Shown: positions 42,794-52,840 of the stretch, piece by piece
Layout of the letters: each line of letters opens with the position of its first letter
Numbering within the stretch: the first letter of the stretch is position 1
Assembly: GCA_944548615.1 (NCBI GenBank)
Contig: OX155978.1
Coordinates: 2,773,595-2,837,594, forward strand
Origin: Micropterix aruncella
Taxonomy: Eukaryota > Arthropoda > Insecta > Lepidoptera > Micropterigidae
DNA length: 64,000 nt
Direction of reading: 5' to 3'
Position numbers and translations under genes: made by a program
The notes under the pieces: model-generated
Database searches by the model: none
Told to the model about the DNA's origin: nothing
What the model saw: only the letters and a program-made list of their open reading frames with translations

Positions 42794-43490
42794 GGATGGA
42801 GGTGTCGACTACAACAGGCGAACCCGTCACCCCAGGCTGGTATAACGATATAGAACATTCTTTCAGCCATGGGATGAGCGTAGAAGACTTGGGGACAAGA
42901 CTGTCTAGTCCACCAGCAACCCGTCAGAGTCCAACGCCTTACGGCGAGGCACCGGGAGAGGTAACTAGCGGGCAGCCTCACCCCCTAACTACCAGTTTTG
43001 GCAGGATATCTCCGTCTGGAATTAACCTTCAGGATACCTCCGTCCTCCCGACTATTTACAGGTCCGAAGTCGCTTACGCAACCTCTACCTGGTGTTTTAC
43101 AGCTGTAATTCAGTTTGAATTTATCGCGAACCTCGGCGTTTATTGCCCGTAATGCCACACGGGATCGAGTGGTTCAAGGTCATTTGAAGAGTGGCATGAC
43201 ATCAGGTGAAACATCCACCCATGCTGCTTAGGAAACAGTGTATTTCCATAGTCTCCAGACCCCGTCAGAATGCACAACCGATTGGCTTCTACGACCGGTG
43301 CGCAAACTGTCCAGTGGCGCCGGGATGCAATCCCGCCGAGAGAAACCGGTCCACGAGCTCTGAGGCCTGAGACACGGGAGTCTAACCCGGGGTAGCCTTC
43401 CACTCGAGGAGGCTTCTGAATAGGAGCTGAATCGAGAGATGAGCCGATCAGAGAACAAAATGGAACTTGTGGCCCAAGCTGCACAAAACC
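42794..43490 (+). mobile_element. RP-650 repeat, copy 4, inside RLE-1
   Basis: Flanked by perfect 13-bp direct repeats GATCAAGAGTACA (42781-42793 and 43491-43503). It starts GGATGGAGGTGTCGACTACA and ends CCCAAGCTGCACAAAACC. Confidence 0.9.
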
Positions 43491-43525
43491 GATCAAGAGT
43501 ACAATTTAAATAAATACCATGAACA

Positions 43526-43769
43526 CAGAACGCTCCTAAAATCGCTACGGTAAACGGCAGTCACCTACTGGCAAGTGCTGTGTTCAGGCAACTGGTTAAA
43601 TATGAAGCAGCGGCCTCTTGAGTGTGAATTCTTGTGGCAATGTGGACTGCTCTCTTTATCTATAAATCCTGTCACTAATGTAATGATTTCTTCTGACTGT
43701 CTTTTTAGACAGCGGGGTAGGAAAACTCTCCGGAGAGGAGATTACTTAACATATTTTTTCATTGTGCAG
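43526..43769. other. intron 10 remainder
   Basis: Not recognised. It contains an AG-ended pyrimidine tract at 43707 (CTTTTTAG), but the sequence after it does not continue the host frame. Confidence 0.35.
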
Positions 43770-43850
43770 GTGAAGAGATCCGTCGGCCTTGGTTCGTTGT
43801 ATGGACCACCAGACTCCGTGCTGGATAAGTGCGACACTGACAAAACTCAG
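43770..43850 (+). CDS. RhoGEF2: RhoGEF2 exon 11: RGS-like domain
   Basis: The acceptor is TTGTGCAG and the donor CAG|GTTTGT; 81 bp, phase 0 both sides: VKRSVGLGSLYGPPDSVLD, then KCDTDKTQ. The GLGSLYGP block is conserved in LH-RGS domains before the last helices. Confidence 0.93.
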
Positions 43851-43879
43851 GTTTGTAACTATTTAACAGTTTACTTACT

Positions 43880-44181
43880 TGGATCGATTGCGTTTCTTCG
43901 TAAACTAAAATCGGAAATTAGTTCGTGTGAAAGAGCCAGGGCAATACGCTAGAGCGGAATGCGAAATGAACAGTTGTCACTTTTTTGCATTAAAACTGCC
44001 CACCAAAGATAAAGCACCATCTGAATCTAACACCGCACGAAATGTGTTCAAATTTATTAGTATAAGTTCGACAGGTAGTTTTTATCAACGATCGTTCGTT
44101 TCATATTCCGTTCTAACGTATTGCTCTATCTCGTTCGCTTGAACTAATTTCAGTTTTAATTCACAAATAAACGCAATCCCA
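43880..44181. mobile_element. 300-bp MITE, copy 1
   Basis: The ends GATTGCGTTTCTTCGTAAAC and (reverse complement) GATTGCGTTTATTTGTGAA are inverted repeats of about 100 bp with mismatches. It starts 30 bp after the exon 11 donor. Copy 2 lies inverted at 44521. Confidence 0.7.
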
Positions 44182-44520
44182 TTGTTTCTGTGGCAATATT
44201 TAAGGCAAGGAGGTTCAATTTAATTTTTATTTGTCCAAACTACTACAAGATTAGTAAATTATAATGTTTATTCAGATTTTACCGCCCTACTATAACATGA
44301 ATAAAAATAAAAATCGAAACTTTAAACGAGAAAATAAAATATTTTGTTATAGGCATGGAAAACTTTGCAACCTTCAAGTTTTGTGATACGATTTGTAGGG
44401 GACTATTCATATACAGTAAAGCCTAAAAACACTTCTACCTTACGGTTTTTGTTGATAAGGATGTTCCACATTTTTATCTTGTTTAAATCAAATGTCCTCT
44501 CAGTATTAGAAGACTCCACA
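44182..44520. other. spacer between the two MITE copies
   Basis: AT-rich intron, no feature. Confidence 0.4.
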
Positions 44521-44812
44521 TTGGGCCCGATTGCGTTTCTTTGTGAACTAAAACTATAATTAGTCCAAGCGAACGAGACAGAGCAATACGTTAGAGCGAA
44601 ACGACCGTTCGTCGATAAATACTACCTGCCCAACTTATACTCATCCGAATAAATTCGCGCATATTTCGTGCGGTGTAAGATTTGACCTTGGCGGGCAGTT
44701 TTAATGCGAAAAAGTGACAACCGGTCATCTCACACTCCGCTCTAGCGTATTGCCCTGTCTCGTTCTTAATTTCCGATTTTAGTTCACGAAGAAACGCAAT
44801 CGAACCCATTAT
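44521..44812. mobile_element. 300-bp MITE, copy 2 (inverted)
   Basis: GATTGCGTTTCTTTGTGAAC, AGCAATACGTTAGAGCG and the interior TTAAAACTGCCCGCCAAGG (complementary sense) match copy 1 in the opposite orientation. The pair can form a long intramolecular duplex. Confidence 0.7.
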
Positions 44813-44889
44813 CATACTTTTGCATATGAAGATTTAAATTGCCTCAGAATATATTGTAACATCGCGACACTGACATACTCATATTAATT

Positions 44890-45339
44890 CAGTCAAATAG
44901 GAACGAATTTCGACGTTTGACGGAAATTACTGGTAATAGTTTGAAACTTGGCATAGATGTTCTTTGAAGCGTACTGTTAAACATACTAAAAGTCCCCTAC
45001 TCTATCTGTTGCGCTCGAGCCGCCATCTTGGAAAAATTCAGTTTTTCGCTTATATCTCGCTAACTCGAATTATGCTTTATGTAAAAAATAAAGCTTATAA
45101 AATTCTCTACAAAAATGTCATACTTTATTTTTTACATGAAGTATAATTCCGATAGCGCTAAAGTTTGTGAGATATATGCAAAAAACTAAATCGAAGCGCC
45201 TTTTTTTTCAAGATGGCGGCTCGAGTGCAACAGATAGAGTGGGGTACTTTTAGTATGTTCAACAGCACGAATCAATGAACATCTACGTCAAGTTTCATAC
45301 TATTACCGATTATTTCTCCTAAAATTCCCTATTTGACTG
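44890..45339. mobile_element. 450-bp foldback MITE with long TIRs
   Basis: CAGTCAAATAGG at the left and CCTATTTGACTG at the right end imperfect arms of about 150-190 bp. These include ACATACTAAAAGTCCCC, CTCTATCTGTTGCGCTCGAG and CGCCATCTTGG against their complements at 45210-45255. Target duplication unclear. Confidence 0.7.
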
Positions 45340-45530
45340 GGCTATATAAGTTACTGGAAAAATGTAATAACAGCAAACTGTCAAATGTATTTTTAGGTTA
45401 TGAATGACTCTTTGAGAGAAAACATTATTGTTAGGACAGAAAATAGAAATCCATATTGTTAGGACAGAAAAACTAAAATCCCATAAAAATAACGTGCCAG
45501 ATGCAGAGAAAAGTGATTTTTGTTATAATG

Positions 45531-46440
45531 TTATTTATTTATTTATTATTTATTTATTTATAACGTACAAGAAAAAAATACAAGGACATGCATACTGTTG
45601 TACATGAGGAATAATTAAGAACAAACATTATTATAGCGAAAATCATAGCTCATATACATATAAATATGCTAGCATATCCGAATGAGGCGAAATCGCACAA
45701 CCAACTAGACCTAGAAGGTCTGTCTCTGGCTGTGCTGTGTTATACCAACTGTATTTTTGTAACTCGTAAACTGACGAAGGTGATCAATTTTCAAATATTT
45801 CTAAATCTAACAAATGTGTTGTTTACACAAATTAAAGTAAAATTTAAAGTAGAAAAAAAATATGTATGCAATTAAGGACTAAAATAAAGTAAACTTTACA
45901 TTATATTCAATAAATTTAAGTGGAAAATAAGTAATAATATATACAAATATATGAATAAACACTACATTCTAATATATATGTATAAGAAAATGATATGTAA
46001 TATTGCACAATTTTACAAATACATATTTTTTTTAATATTCACCCTACAGTATTAATAAGATCTTTAGTTTTTGAACGCCCAATATCTAGAAGCCAGTTTT
46101 TTACTTTACCTTTAAAAGTTACAAAATTTTTCACGTTTTTCGTAGTTTCACATAGTGAGTTGTAAACTTTCGGGGCGATAAAAAAATATTGTCTTCGGGC
46201 AAATGTGCTTTTTACTTTTGGAATTATGAAAAATTCCTTTCCAGCATTTCTCGTTAAGTACATTTGCTGACTTCTTGCTCTGTACTCTTTAGTTTTGTGA
46301 AAGCTTACAAGGCACTGCTTAATAAATAGCTGGCAGATATTCAAAACCTTAAACTCCGCAAAGAGCTGATTTGAACTGTACCGAGGGTGCTTTTTGTTTA
46401 TGACTCTTATTAGTAACTTGTTGGCACTTGCCTTGCTTTG
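45531..46440 (-). mobile_element. LINE-E 3' end with RT C-terminus
   Basis: (ATTT)n at 45531-45562 is the tail. The minus frame (about 46440-46039) reads ANKLLIRVINKKHPRYSSNQ, FAEFKVLNICQLFIKQCLVS, ARRQYFFIAPKVYNSLCETT, GKVKNWLLDIGRS. 5'-truncated. It ends about 50 bp before the exon 12 acceptor. Confidence 0.78.
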
Positions 46441-46491
46441 ATGTATGTTTTATATATGCCTGTGTAATAATAATTTTGTAATGTTTGACAG

Positions 46492-46628
46492 GAAAGTGTG
46501 GTGGTGCAAAAAGCTGTAGTGAGCGCAGCGAGCGGAGTGCGAGCTCATGCTCTATCGGCCAACGCATCGTCAGCAGGACTTTTGACAGCCGCCTTCCTAA
46601 CAGTTGCTCATATGCATCTTGGAGTTAG
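46492..46628 (+). CDS. RhoGEF2: RhoGEF2 exon 12: end of RGS-like domain
   Basis: The acceptor is ATGTTTGACAG and the donor TTAG|GTGAGC; 137 bp, phase 0 in, phase 2 out. It reads ESVVVQKAVVSAASGVRAHA, then LSANASSAGLLTAAFLTVAH, ending MHLGV(R). The hydrophobic Ala-rich helices fit the C-terminal part of the LH-RGS fold, though the Ser/Ala stretch is an unusual expansion. The acceptor region is short and AT-rich because LINE-E and its flank occupy the upstream intron. Confidence 0.85.
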
Positions 46629-47081
46629 GTGAGCAATTTTTCCTTATTTTTTCGAGTTTATTACTATTGCGTAAAAACGGAACCTATTAGACATAGAACT
46701 TGCTTGCCTGCACTTGTAGTGATTTTTCAAATCTCATGATTAACCTCTTCATGTGTAGAGCCTTCTGTGGGCACATTTATTTATTAATTAGTAATTATTA
46801 TGATGATGATGATGATTATTATTATTATTATTACAAGCTTTACGCTTGCAATGTTTGTATGTAAGTTATCCATTTCAAAATTTGCATACCATTTATCAAC
46901 CACTTGTTGGTAGAAAATGTCAGTGACAATGCAATTTATTAATTAATTTATTTTATTTATTTATTAAAAGTAAAGCACGAGATATAAATTCCTGCAACAT
47001 TACAAAGAAAAAACGTGTTTGGACCAGTAGCGAAAAATAGAGCACACTGCAGCATCTCGGTCACTACGTCAACACCCCCTA

Positions 47082-47797
47082 TCCGACAGTGCCTCCGTGC
47101 TACAAGCGCTAGCAAAAAATACTATAACCTCTCTCCTTGTACTGGAATGCCACAATGCGCTTCAATCCATTGCAAGGTCAAATAAAGTGACCCTGCAATG
47201 GATTAAGGGGCACAGCGACTCACTGGGCAACGACGCGGCAGACGAACTGGCCAAAAGGGGATCAAACGAAATAGTATATGGACCGGAACCCTCGATGCCC
47301 ATACCCCAGGCCCAAATAAAAACATGGCTACGCAGAAACACCGACGAAACCCACCTTAAAGAATAGAAAAAAACGCAGGATGCAGGCAAACAAAGAACGC
47401 GGTTCCGGAAGTGCCTATAAAACTTGCCGCAACCTCACCAGATTAAAAAGGGACAAAATCCGTAAAGTCATAGGTACTATGACAGGTCACTGTCCCCTAA
47501 ACAAACACCTGTTTACCATAGGTGTGACAGACAGCCCTCTATGCAGAGGATGCATGGAGGAAGAAGAAACGCCACAGCATGTGCTCATGGAATGCAGGAG
47601 CGTGGCAGAGCAACGGGCAAGAATACTACAATCTCCAGCATCTGTCCCGGAGGCCTGTAGCAACCTAAACAGGCTGCTAACCTTCTGGGACAGCCTGGGT
47701 TGGCTGGAGTAACATAAATAGAAATATGAGCCACGCACAACGGCCCAATCAAGAGGCCAAGTGCGGGAAATAGCCCAGGAAAACTAACTAACTAACT
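47082..47797 (+). mobile_element. RNase H LINE, second 5'-truncated copy
   Basis: Same family as 6502-7295: frames carry SDSASVLQALAKNTITS, TLQWIKGHSDSLGNDAADE and CRGCMEEEETPQHVLMEC, but a TAG after THLKE and a frameshift near 47380 break it. (AACT)n tail. Flanked by perfect AACACCCCCTA duplications (47071-47081, 47798-47808). Confidence 0.9.
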
Positions 47798-48011
47798 AAC
47801 ACCCCCTAACTAGGCTTAGGCCTGTACTAAGGCAGGTGTACCAAAAAATATTTTACTTGTGCCCACGTTAAGTTAAAATTAAAAGAAAAACAAAAGAGAT
47901 AAAATTAGATATTCATAAGTATTTTAAAAAGTCATTAAAAATCATTCAAATCAATCAATCAAACGAAAATCGTGAAATATCATTAGGAACAATAAATTAA
48001 AGAAGGAATTA

Positions 48012-48776
48012 AAATTAACAATTACTGATGATCTCAAAGGGGAGAAACACATAATTACAATTGCTAAAAGAGCCAACTAATCTATCTAATAAGGAAGGCT
48101 TTCCAACATCTGTCAATAGAGGTTTTTATCAAGATCTACAAGGCATATGTGAGACCTATTCATGAGTATGGCTATCAGATCTGGAACCCTTACTTATGCA
48201 AAGATGTAGATATCCTGGAAAAAGTTTAGCGAAGGGCAACCAAAATGCCAGTGGGCCTAAAGAATAGGAATTACGAAGATCGCTTAAAATTACTTGGAAT
48301 TACTACACTCTAACAAAGAAGACAAAGAGGGGACCTGCTTGAGACATATAAAATTCTAACACATTATTACGATGTACCTGCACTGAAGAATATTTACAAA
48401 TTCAACGTCAACACAAACCTTCCAGGTCACAACAAAAAACTCAACCATACAAAATATAAATCTAATCCTCTTAAGAATGTTCTGCCAAATAGAGTGGTGG
48501 ACATGTGGAATAAACTACCATTTGAAGTAATTAGTGCAATCTCTGTCAATCAATTTAAAACAGACTCGATTTGTACCTAAAAACTTGTTAATATTGTTTA
48601 GCTTTACAAGATCTGATCTGGACGTATCAGCAAAGCTGCCTGTCCAGAATAAATAATATTAATAATAAAATTAAAGAATTAGTTTAAAATAGTCAGAAAT
48701 ATGCCAAATTAACAAATATCTAAATTACATTTCCAAAATTATCTTAAGAGAGTGTTAGTAACAATATTAACCCTTC
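48012..48776 (+). mobile_element. LINE-B second copy with shared flank
   Basis: Matches 26395-27145 including about 95 bp beyond the LINE tail and the same C-terminal one-base loss. It has extra stops (AAAGTTTAGCG, CACTCTAACAAAG) and a small deletion, so it is the more decayed copy. Confidence 0.85.
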
Positions 48777-49036
48777 AGGCCTTGGCCCCTCAGCCGATTG
48801 ACAAGTTGACAATCTAAAAAATTTTTGTAAAAATTAGTAAAAAAAATGAATTATGACACTGTCTCACCAAAACATTAATTACTGCCAAACCACTGTACCC
48901 ATAATTAAAATAAAACATATAAACATAATAAAAGATAATAAAATAAAAGAGATTAAATTAAAATAAAATTAAAACGGGGCCGTCACGCTGAATCGTGTTT
49001 TGGCCGATATCGGCCAATCGGGGCTCTAGGGGTTAA
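48777..49036. mobile_element. PB-c copy 4
   Basis: TTAACCCTTCAGGCCTTGG ... GGGCTCTAGGGGTTAA, TTAA both sides. It occupies the same site after LINE-B as 27146. Confidence 0.8.
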
Positions 49037-49494
49037 AATGTAATGAAAATTAAAAATAAAATTGTAAATTCCAAAAAAAAAAAAACAAAAATTCTAAATG
49101 ATGTCTTTGTCATAAACATCTTAAAAAAATAAATTAAAATATCATCAAAAAGTATTTAAAATTATAATCATAAAATTATCGAGTAAATAAATAAAAATCG
49201 AAATCATAAATATATAGATAAGTAGATGATGATGTACCTAAATAGATAGATTCCTACTCAGTAAATAAAAAAACGAATAAAAATACATATGTATGTATGT
49301 ATATACAATAATATGGTACTTTTTAATTTTTTACAAGCTTTATACAAACTTGCAATGTTTGTATGTAAGTTGTGCGTTTCAAAATTTGCAAACCATTTTT
49401 CAACCATTTCCTGGTATCCGATTGAGCTGAAACTTGTCATACTTATGTAAGTTTGGTGACATTGCAATATTATGCTACCATCGAGCTGATCAAA

Positions 49495-49775
49495 TGATGG
49501 AGCCGGGATAAGGGGCTGAAACTCCCTAATGAAAAGTGCTAAGATGGTCGAGTTGAATCTTTTTTGTTGTGTTGTCTTGAGAACTTGCCATTACACATGA
49601 TGATGATGTTCTGGATGGAGCCGGAAGATTGCCACTGTAACTCCCTAATGGAAAGTGCAAAGATAGTCGAGTTTGAGCTCGTTTGTTTTGTTGTCATGGG
49701 TACTTTTCATTACTCATGATGACGAGGGTCTGGAGATGGAATCGGGTGATTGCCACTGGAACTCGGGTGGAAAGT
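49495..49775. repeat. about 120-bp imperfect tandem repeat
   Basis: ACTCCCTAATG(G)AAAGTGC, AGTCGAGTT, GTTGTC...ACTTTTCATTAC, and GATGGAGCCGG recur two to three times. Confidence 0.6.
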
Positions 49776-49796
49776 AAAGCTTGTTTTTAACCCGTT

Positions 49797-51958
49797 GAGT
49801 ATGAGTCAACCAAATCTGGTTGCGAAACAATTATCCGTTGAGTACGAGTCGACCAAATCTGGTCGCGCGTTTTTTTCACTTCTTTGACGTTCTCATATTT
49901 ATTCATAATTATCTAATTGTTTTACAAAATGATATTTCAATATTCTATATTCGAAATTTCAGTGCAATCATTGTGCAGTTGTTCTTTTTATGATTGGTGA
50001 AGTAGTTTCGTAGTTATAATAAATACAAACGGAGCTGCCATGAAATTCACCGACCGGAGTCGGGCCCATCATAATACTATTTTTTACACTTCTGGGGGGT
50101 GAGCAGTGGATTCCGGACTTACGAACCGGCTGTGGTAGGTTTAGGACAGCTGTCTTGCCACATGTGAGCGTACACCTTGCCACCCATTCACTCCCCCTTC
50201 GAAGCCATAGAATTTGAGATGCGCAAATCGCAGTTTTAGATAATTTTTCTAAGAAAGAGTTGATTATTTTTCTGGAAAGGCCAAGATCTTTAAAGAGGTG
50301 AAATAGAGATTTAGCTGGCAGGCCACGAGCGCCAACTTCCACCGCGTGAAGGTGAACAGTGAAGCCGTTCCGGGTTACGGCATTTGCAAGATCATGGTAT
50401 TTATTTAATTTGTACTCGTGGTCTTTTGGGATATTTGATTCCCATGGAACAGTTAATTCTACAATAAGAGCCACCTTCCGAGATAGAGAGTAAAGAGTTA
50501 TATCTGGACGGAGGGCTGTGCATCCGAGACTTTCAGGGAATTTATACTGCTTAGAGACCGAATCAACCTCCAGAATCCAATCTGTAGCTTTCTCGATTAT
50601 TGAGAAAGGTTTTGTAGTTAAATGTTTTTTGCCTTTAGAGCCATCCCGCACAAACTGTATTGGGGGTTTGGAGGATACTGTCAAACCCTTGTTGGCACGA
50701 GCCACTGAGAGACTAATTACCTCGCGAATAACAGCGAGAACTTTGTCATGGCGGTAAGTGTACCGTCCTTGATCTAAGGCCACCTTGCAGCCAGCTAGAA
50801 TGTGTCTAGCTGTGCAAGGGGTATTGCTACAGAGGGGACAAGAACTATCCTCGGCAAAGCTCCAACGAGCGAGGTTACTGGGGTCTGGAAGTGTATGCTG
50901 AAAGGCATTCAAATAAAATTTCAGCATCTCTGGCGTCCAGTCATAGAGCATTACCTTCCAGTGCATTGGAGGCGGAATGCAAAAGTCCCCAATTGTTGTC
51001 CAATCATTCTGGCATTGAAGGCCAATAGCATGAGCCATACTCTTGCTGTCGTAATCTCCCCGCAAAAAAAACTTCTTCAAGTCCACGTCGCTCGTGGTTG
51101 TACTGCCATACCCCAGACCAGTGCCATTCTGGCTGATTCCAGTAAGGAACTTTTTGTGGAAGTCTACGCGGGCTTGTAGATCATTTGAATCACTACGGCC
51201 ACTTATTACGTGCTTCGATATTGCCGGATCTTTGGAATTGCACAGAATCGAATTTTTGGTTATTCTGGAGTTGGCGTAGAGCAGAGAGGGCAGTTTAAGC
51301 GCTAGCCCAAAATTTTGTTTGGACCTGAAGAGAGTCGAGGGGTCAGCTGGTTTGGCTAAGGACAGCCAGGATTTTAAACTAGCTGTCACCAGCGCATCTA
51401 GACGGGACAGTTGGGTTTTGGTAAAATCGTAAATAAGAAAGGGCCATGACAAATGTGACATTAGATAATTGTCATAGATCCAGGCCTTACGAGGGCCAGA
51501 AATTAGCAAGGCATCTATTTTCGCCAGGCAACTTTTGAAATGCTCTATAACATGATCGCCCGAGAGGTCTTTTCCCTGATGGGTGATTTTTCTGCCGAGG
51601 AATTTGAAATGATTGTTTGGGTCTATAAGGGAGATATTAGAGCCCTTATAGACCAATTTGGGGTCATAGGATGTAAATTTTGTGCCCATGCGGGCGAGTC
51701 CAAGGCAAAAACATTTGGAGGGCTTCACTTTTATACAGCCTGACCAGTCGCAGAAAAGCTCCACTTTCTGTAATAGCAGGGAAAGCTGCTTGGGGCTTCT
51801 GGTGATAAAAGTTAGGTCGTCGGCAAAAGCGAGGCACGACGAGGTGTATTGGCCGTCTGTTTTAAAAAAACTGTTTTGTACTTTAAGTCGATGTCGCCGA
51901 AAATCCTGCAAAAGAGACAGATGCATCCATGAAAATACCCATTTACTCCAAGGGTTAA
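49797..51958 (-). mobile_element. PB-d copy 4, split by an RLE-1 insertion
   Basis: TTAACCCGTTGAGTATGA at 49797 and TACTCCAAGGGTTAA ending at 51958. The two halves (49797-50018 and 51878-51958) join at TAGTTATA|GTACTTTAAG exactly as in the intact copy at 28589-28901. Confidence 0.9.
50019..51877 (-). mobile_element. RLE-1, longest copy: RT motif C to restriction-like endonuclease
   Basis: The minus frame 51926-49968 (652 codons) is open throughout. It begins inside the RT domain with CLAFADDLTFI (catalytic Ala-Asp-Asp). The thumb follows (LKSWLSLAKPADPS), then the knuckle CPLCSNTPCTARHILAGC (C-x2-C-x8-H-x4-C), a basic region, and the PD-(D/E)xK-type endonuclease (LRPDITLYSL ... LIVELTVPWES, then KLNKYHDLA and ARGLPAKSLFHLF). 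RT followed by knuckle and RLE is the order of R2/HERO/NeSL-like single-ORF LINEs; I do not fix the clade. The stop used in the 21.9-kb copy has mutated, so the frame runs on into the 3' UTR. 5'-truncated, no target duplication. Confidence 0.9.
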
Positions 51959-52413
51959 AGACCTTTATTACTTTTATTATATTTCATTTGTTTATAATCG
52001 GTGTCATATTATCGGTGTTATACAATTTCTATCATGATTATTTCGCTTTGATTTTTTACATTTTTGATATTTAGATTTATTTGATTTTGATTATTTTGTT
52101 TTAATTTCATTAAATAGTGGTGTCCTATACCAATAATAGGTGTGTCCTGAAAATCAGGTTAAGAGATATCCTGAGGATACCCCTAATTTGTTTGTAGTAG
52201 CATATCTTTTGTAGTTTTATTACATAGTCTTTTTCTATTTTCAGTTTCAGATTTAATTTTTTTGTATATTTTGTATTTTTTTTAGCATTGAAAGCTGCAA
52301 ATAAAAAATATAATATTATTATGTGTCAGTTGACTGGACTTAAAATGTTTTTATTGTGCAATGAAGAATTATTTCATTTCAATAATGACTCCAACATTTC
52401 TTTTCTTCTACAG
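51959..52413. other. intron 12 remainder
   Basis: AT-rich; direct match of ATCCTGAGGATACCCC-type sequence to nothing else here. Ends at TTCTTCTACAG. Confidence 0.4.
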
Positions 52414-52585
52414 ACTGTCCGTTCTTTGGAATGCCGTATGCGGAGAAGGTGGATTAAGTGTTGGTACGGATATGGACTCCGACATGAGCGGTTCCAGGTC
52501 AAACCCGACTCCTCCGCTCTTCCTGGAGCCGGATCGGCGCTACAAACGCAGGCACAAGAAAATCGGCAAACAGACCAGATCCATT
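52414..52585 (+). CDS. RhoGEF2: RhoGEF2 exon 13: RGS end and basic linker
   Basis: The acceptor is CTTCTACAG and the donor ATT|GTAAGT; 172 bp, phase 2 in (completes Arg), phase 0 out. It reads RLSVLWNAVCGEGGLSVGTD, DMSGSRSNPTPPLFLEPDR, then a basic RYKRRHKKIGKQTRSI. The first part closes the RGS-like domain. The Lys/Arg cluster before the C1 finger could bind acidic lipids or act as a nuclear signal (inference). Confidence 0.9.
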
Positions 52586-52840
52586 GTAAGTTCATACAAA
52601 TTAACCTTATATATAGCAGAAATGCATTATTCAGAAAATGTACCGAAAGCAAAAGATTGGTGATTTAAATTTTGCGATTTAAAAAAAAATATTTATTTGC
52701 TTTTTTTACTTATTAATCAGCATAACAGAAAAACCAATCAATTGAATAATTAAATTAAATTATAAAGAATATTGATTAACAACTATACACAATAGAATAT
52801 CGCGTTAAATACTACCTGTTATAAAAGATGGGGGTTGACT

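Larger units (their letters stand above)
41321..43525 (+). mobile_element. RLE-1 copy carrying LINE-A and RP-650 insertions
   Basis: Three RLE-1 pieces are colinear: 41321-41574, 42289-42793 and 43491-43525. The LINE-A gap follows GCTGATATTTTATTTAAAT. The RP-650 gap is flanked by 13-bp repeats. Coding remnants include CPLCSFVPPYPARHIPAGRK (knuckle, with the last Cys lost) and ALIVELTVPWE (endonuclease). Frameshifted. Confidence 0.85.
46925..49036 (-). mobile_element. LINE-F 3' UTR composite hosting the RNase H LINE, LINE-B and PB-c
   Basis: (TTTA)n at 46938-46960 and CCCCCTAACTAGGCTTAGGCC at 47802 belong to one LINE-F tail, split by the RNase H LINE (47082-47797). Further along, LINE-B (about 48012) and PB-c (48777-49036) follow. 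LINE-F body limits are not clear. Confidence 0.5.

Noticed and set aside
43707..43769. Alternative acceptor upstream of exon 11
   Set aside because: CTTTTTAG is followed by a short open stretch, but it meets TAA in the frame needed to continue into exon 11, whereas 43770 gives the conserved GLGSLYGP sequence.
50019..51877. RLE-1 as the rDNA-specific element R2
   Set aside because: Copies are scattered in introns and other repeats with no 28S sequence nearby. Only the RT-knuckle-endonuclease order is shared.
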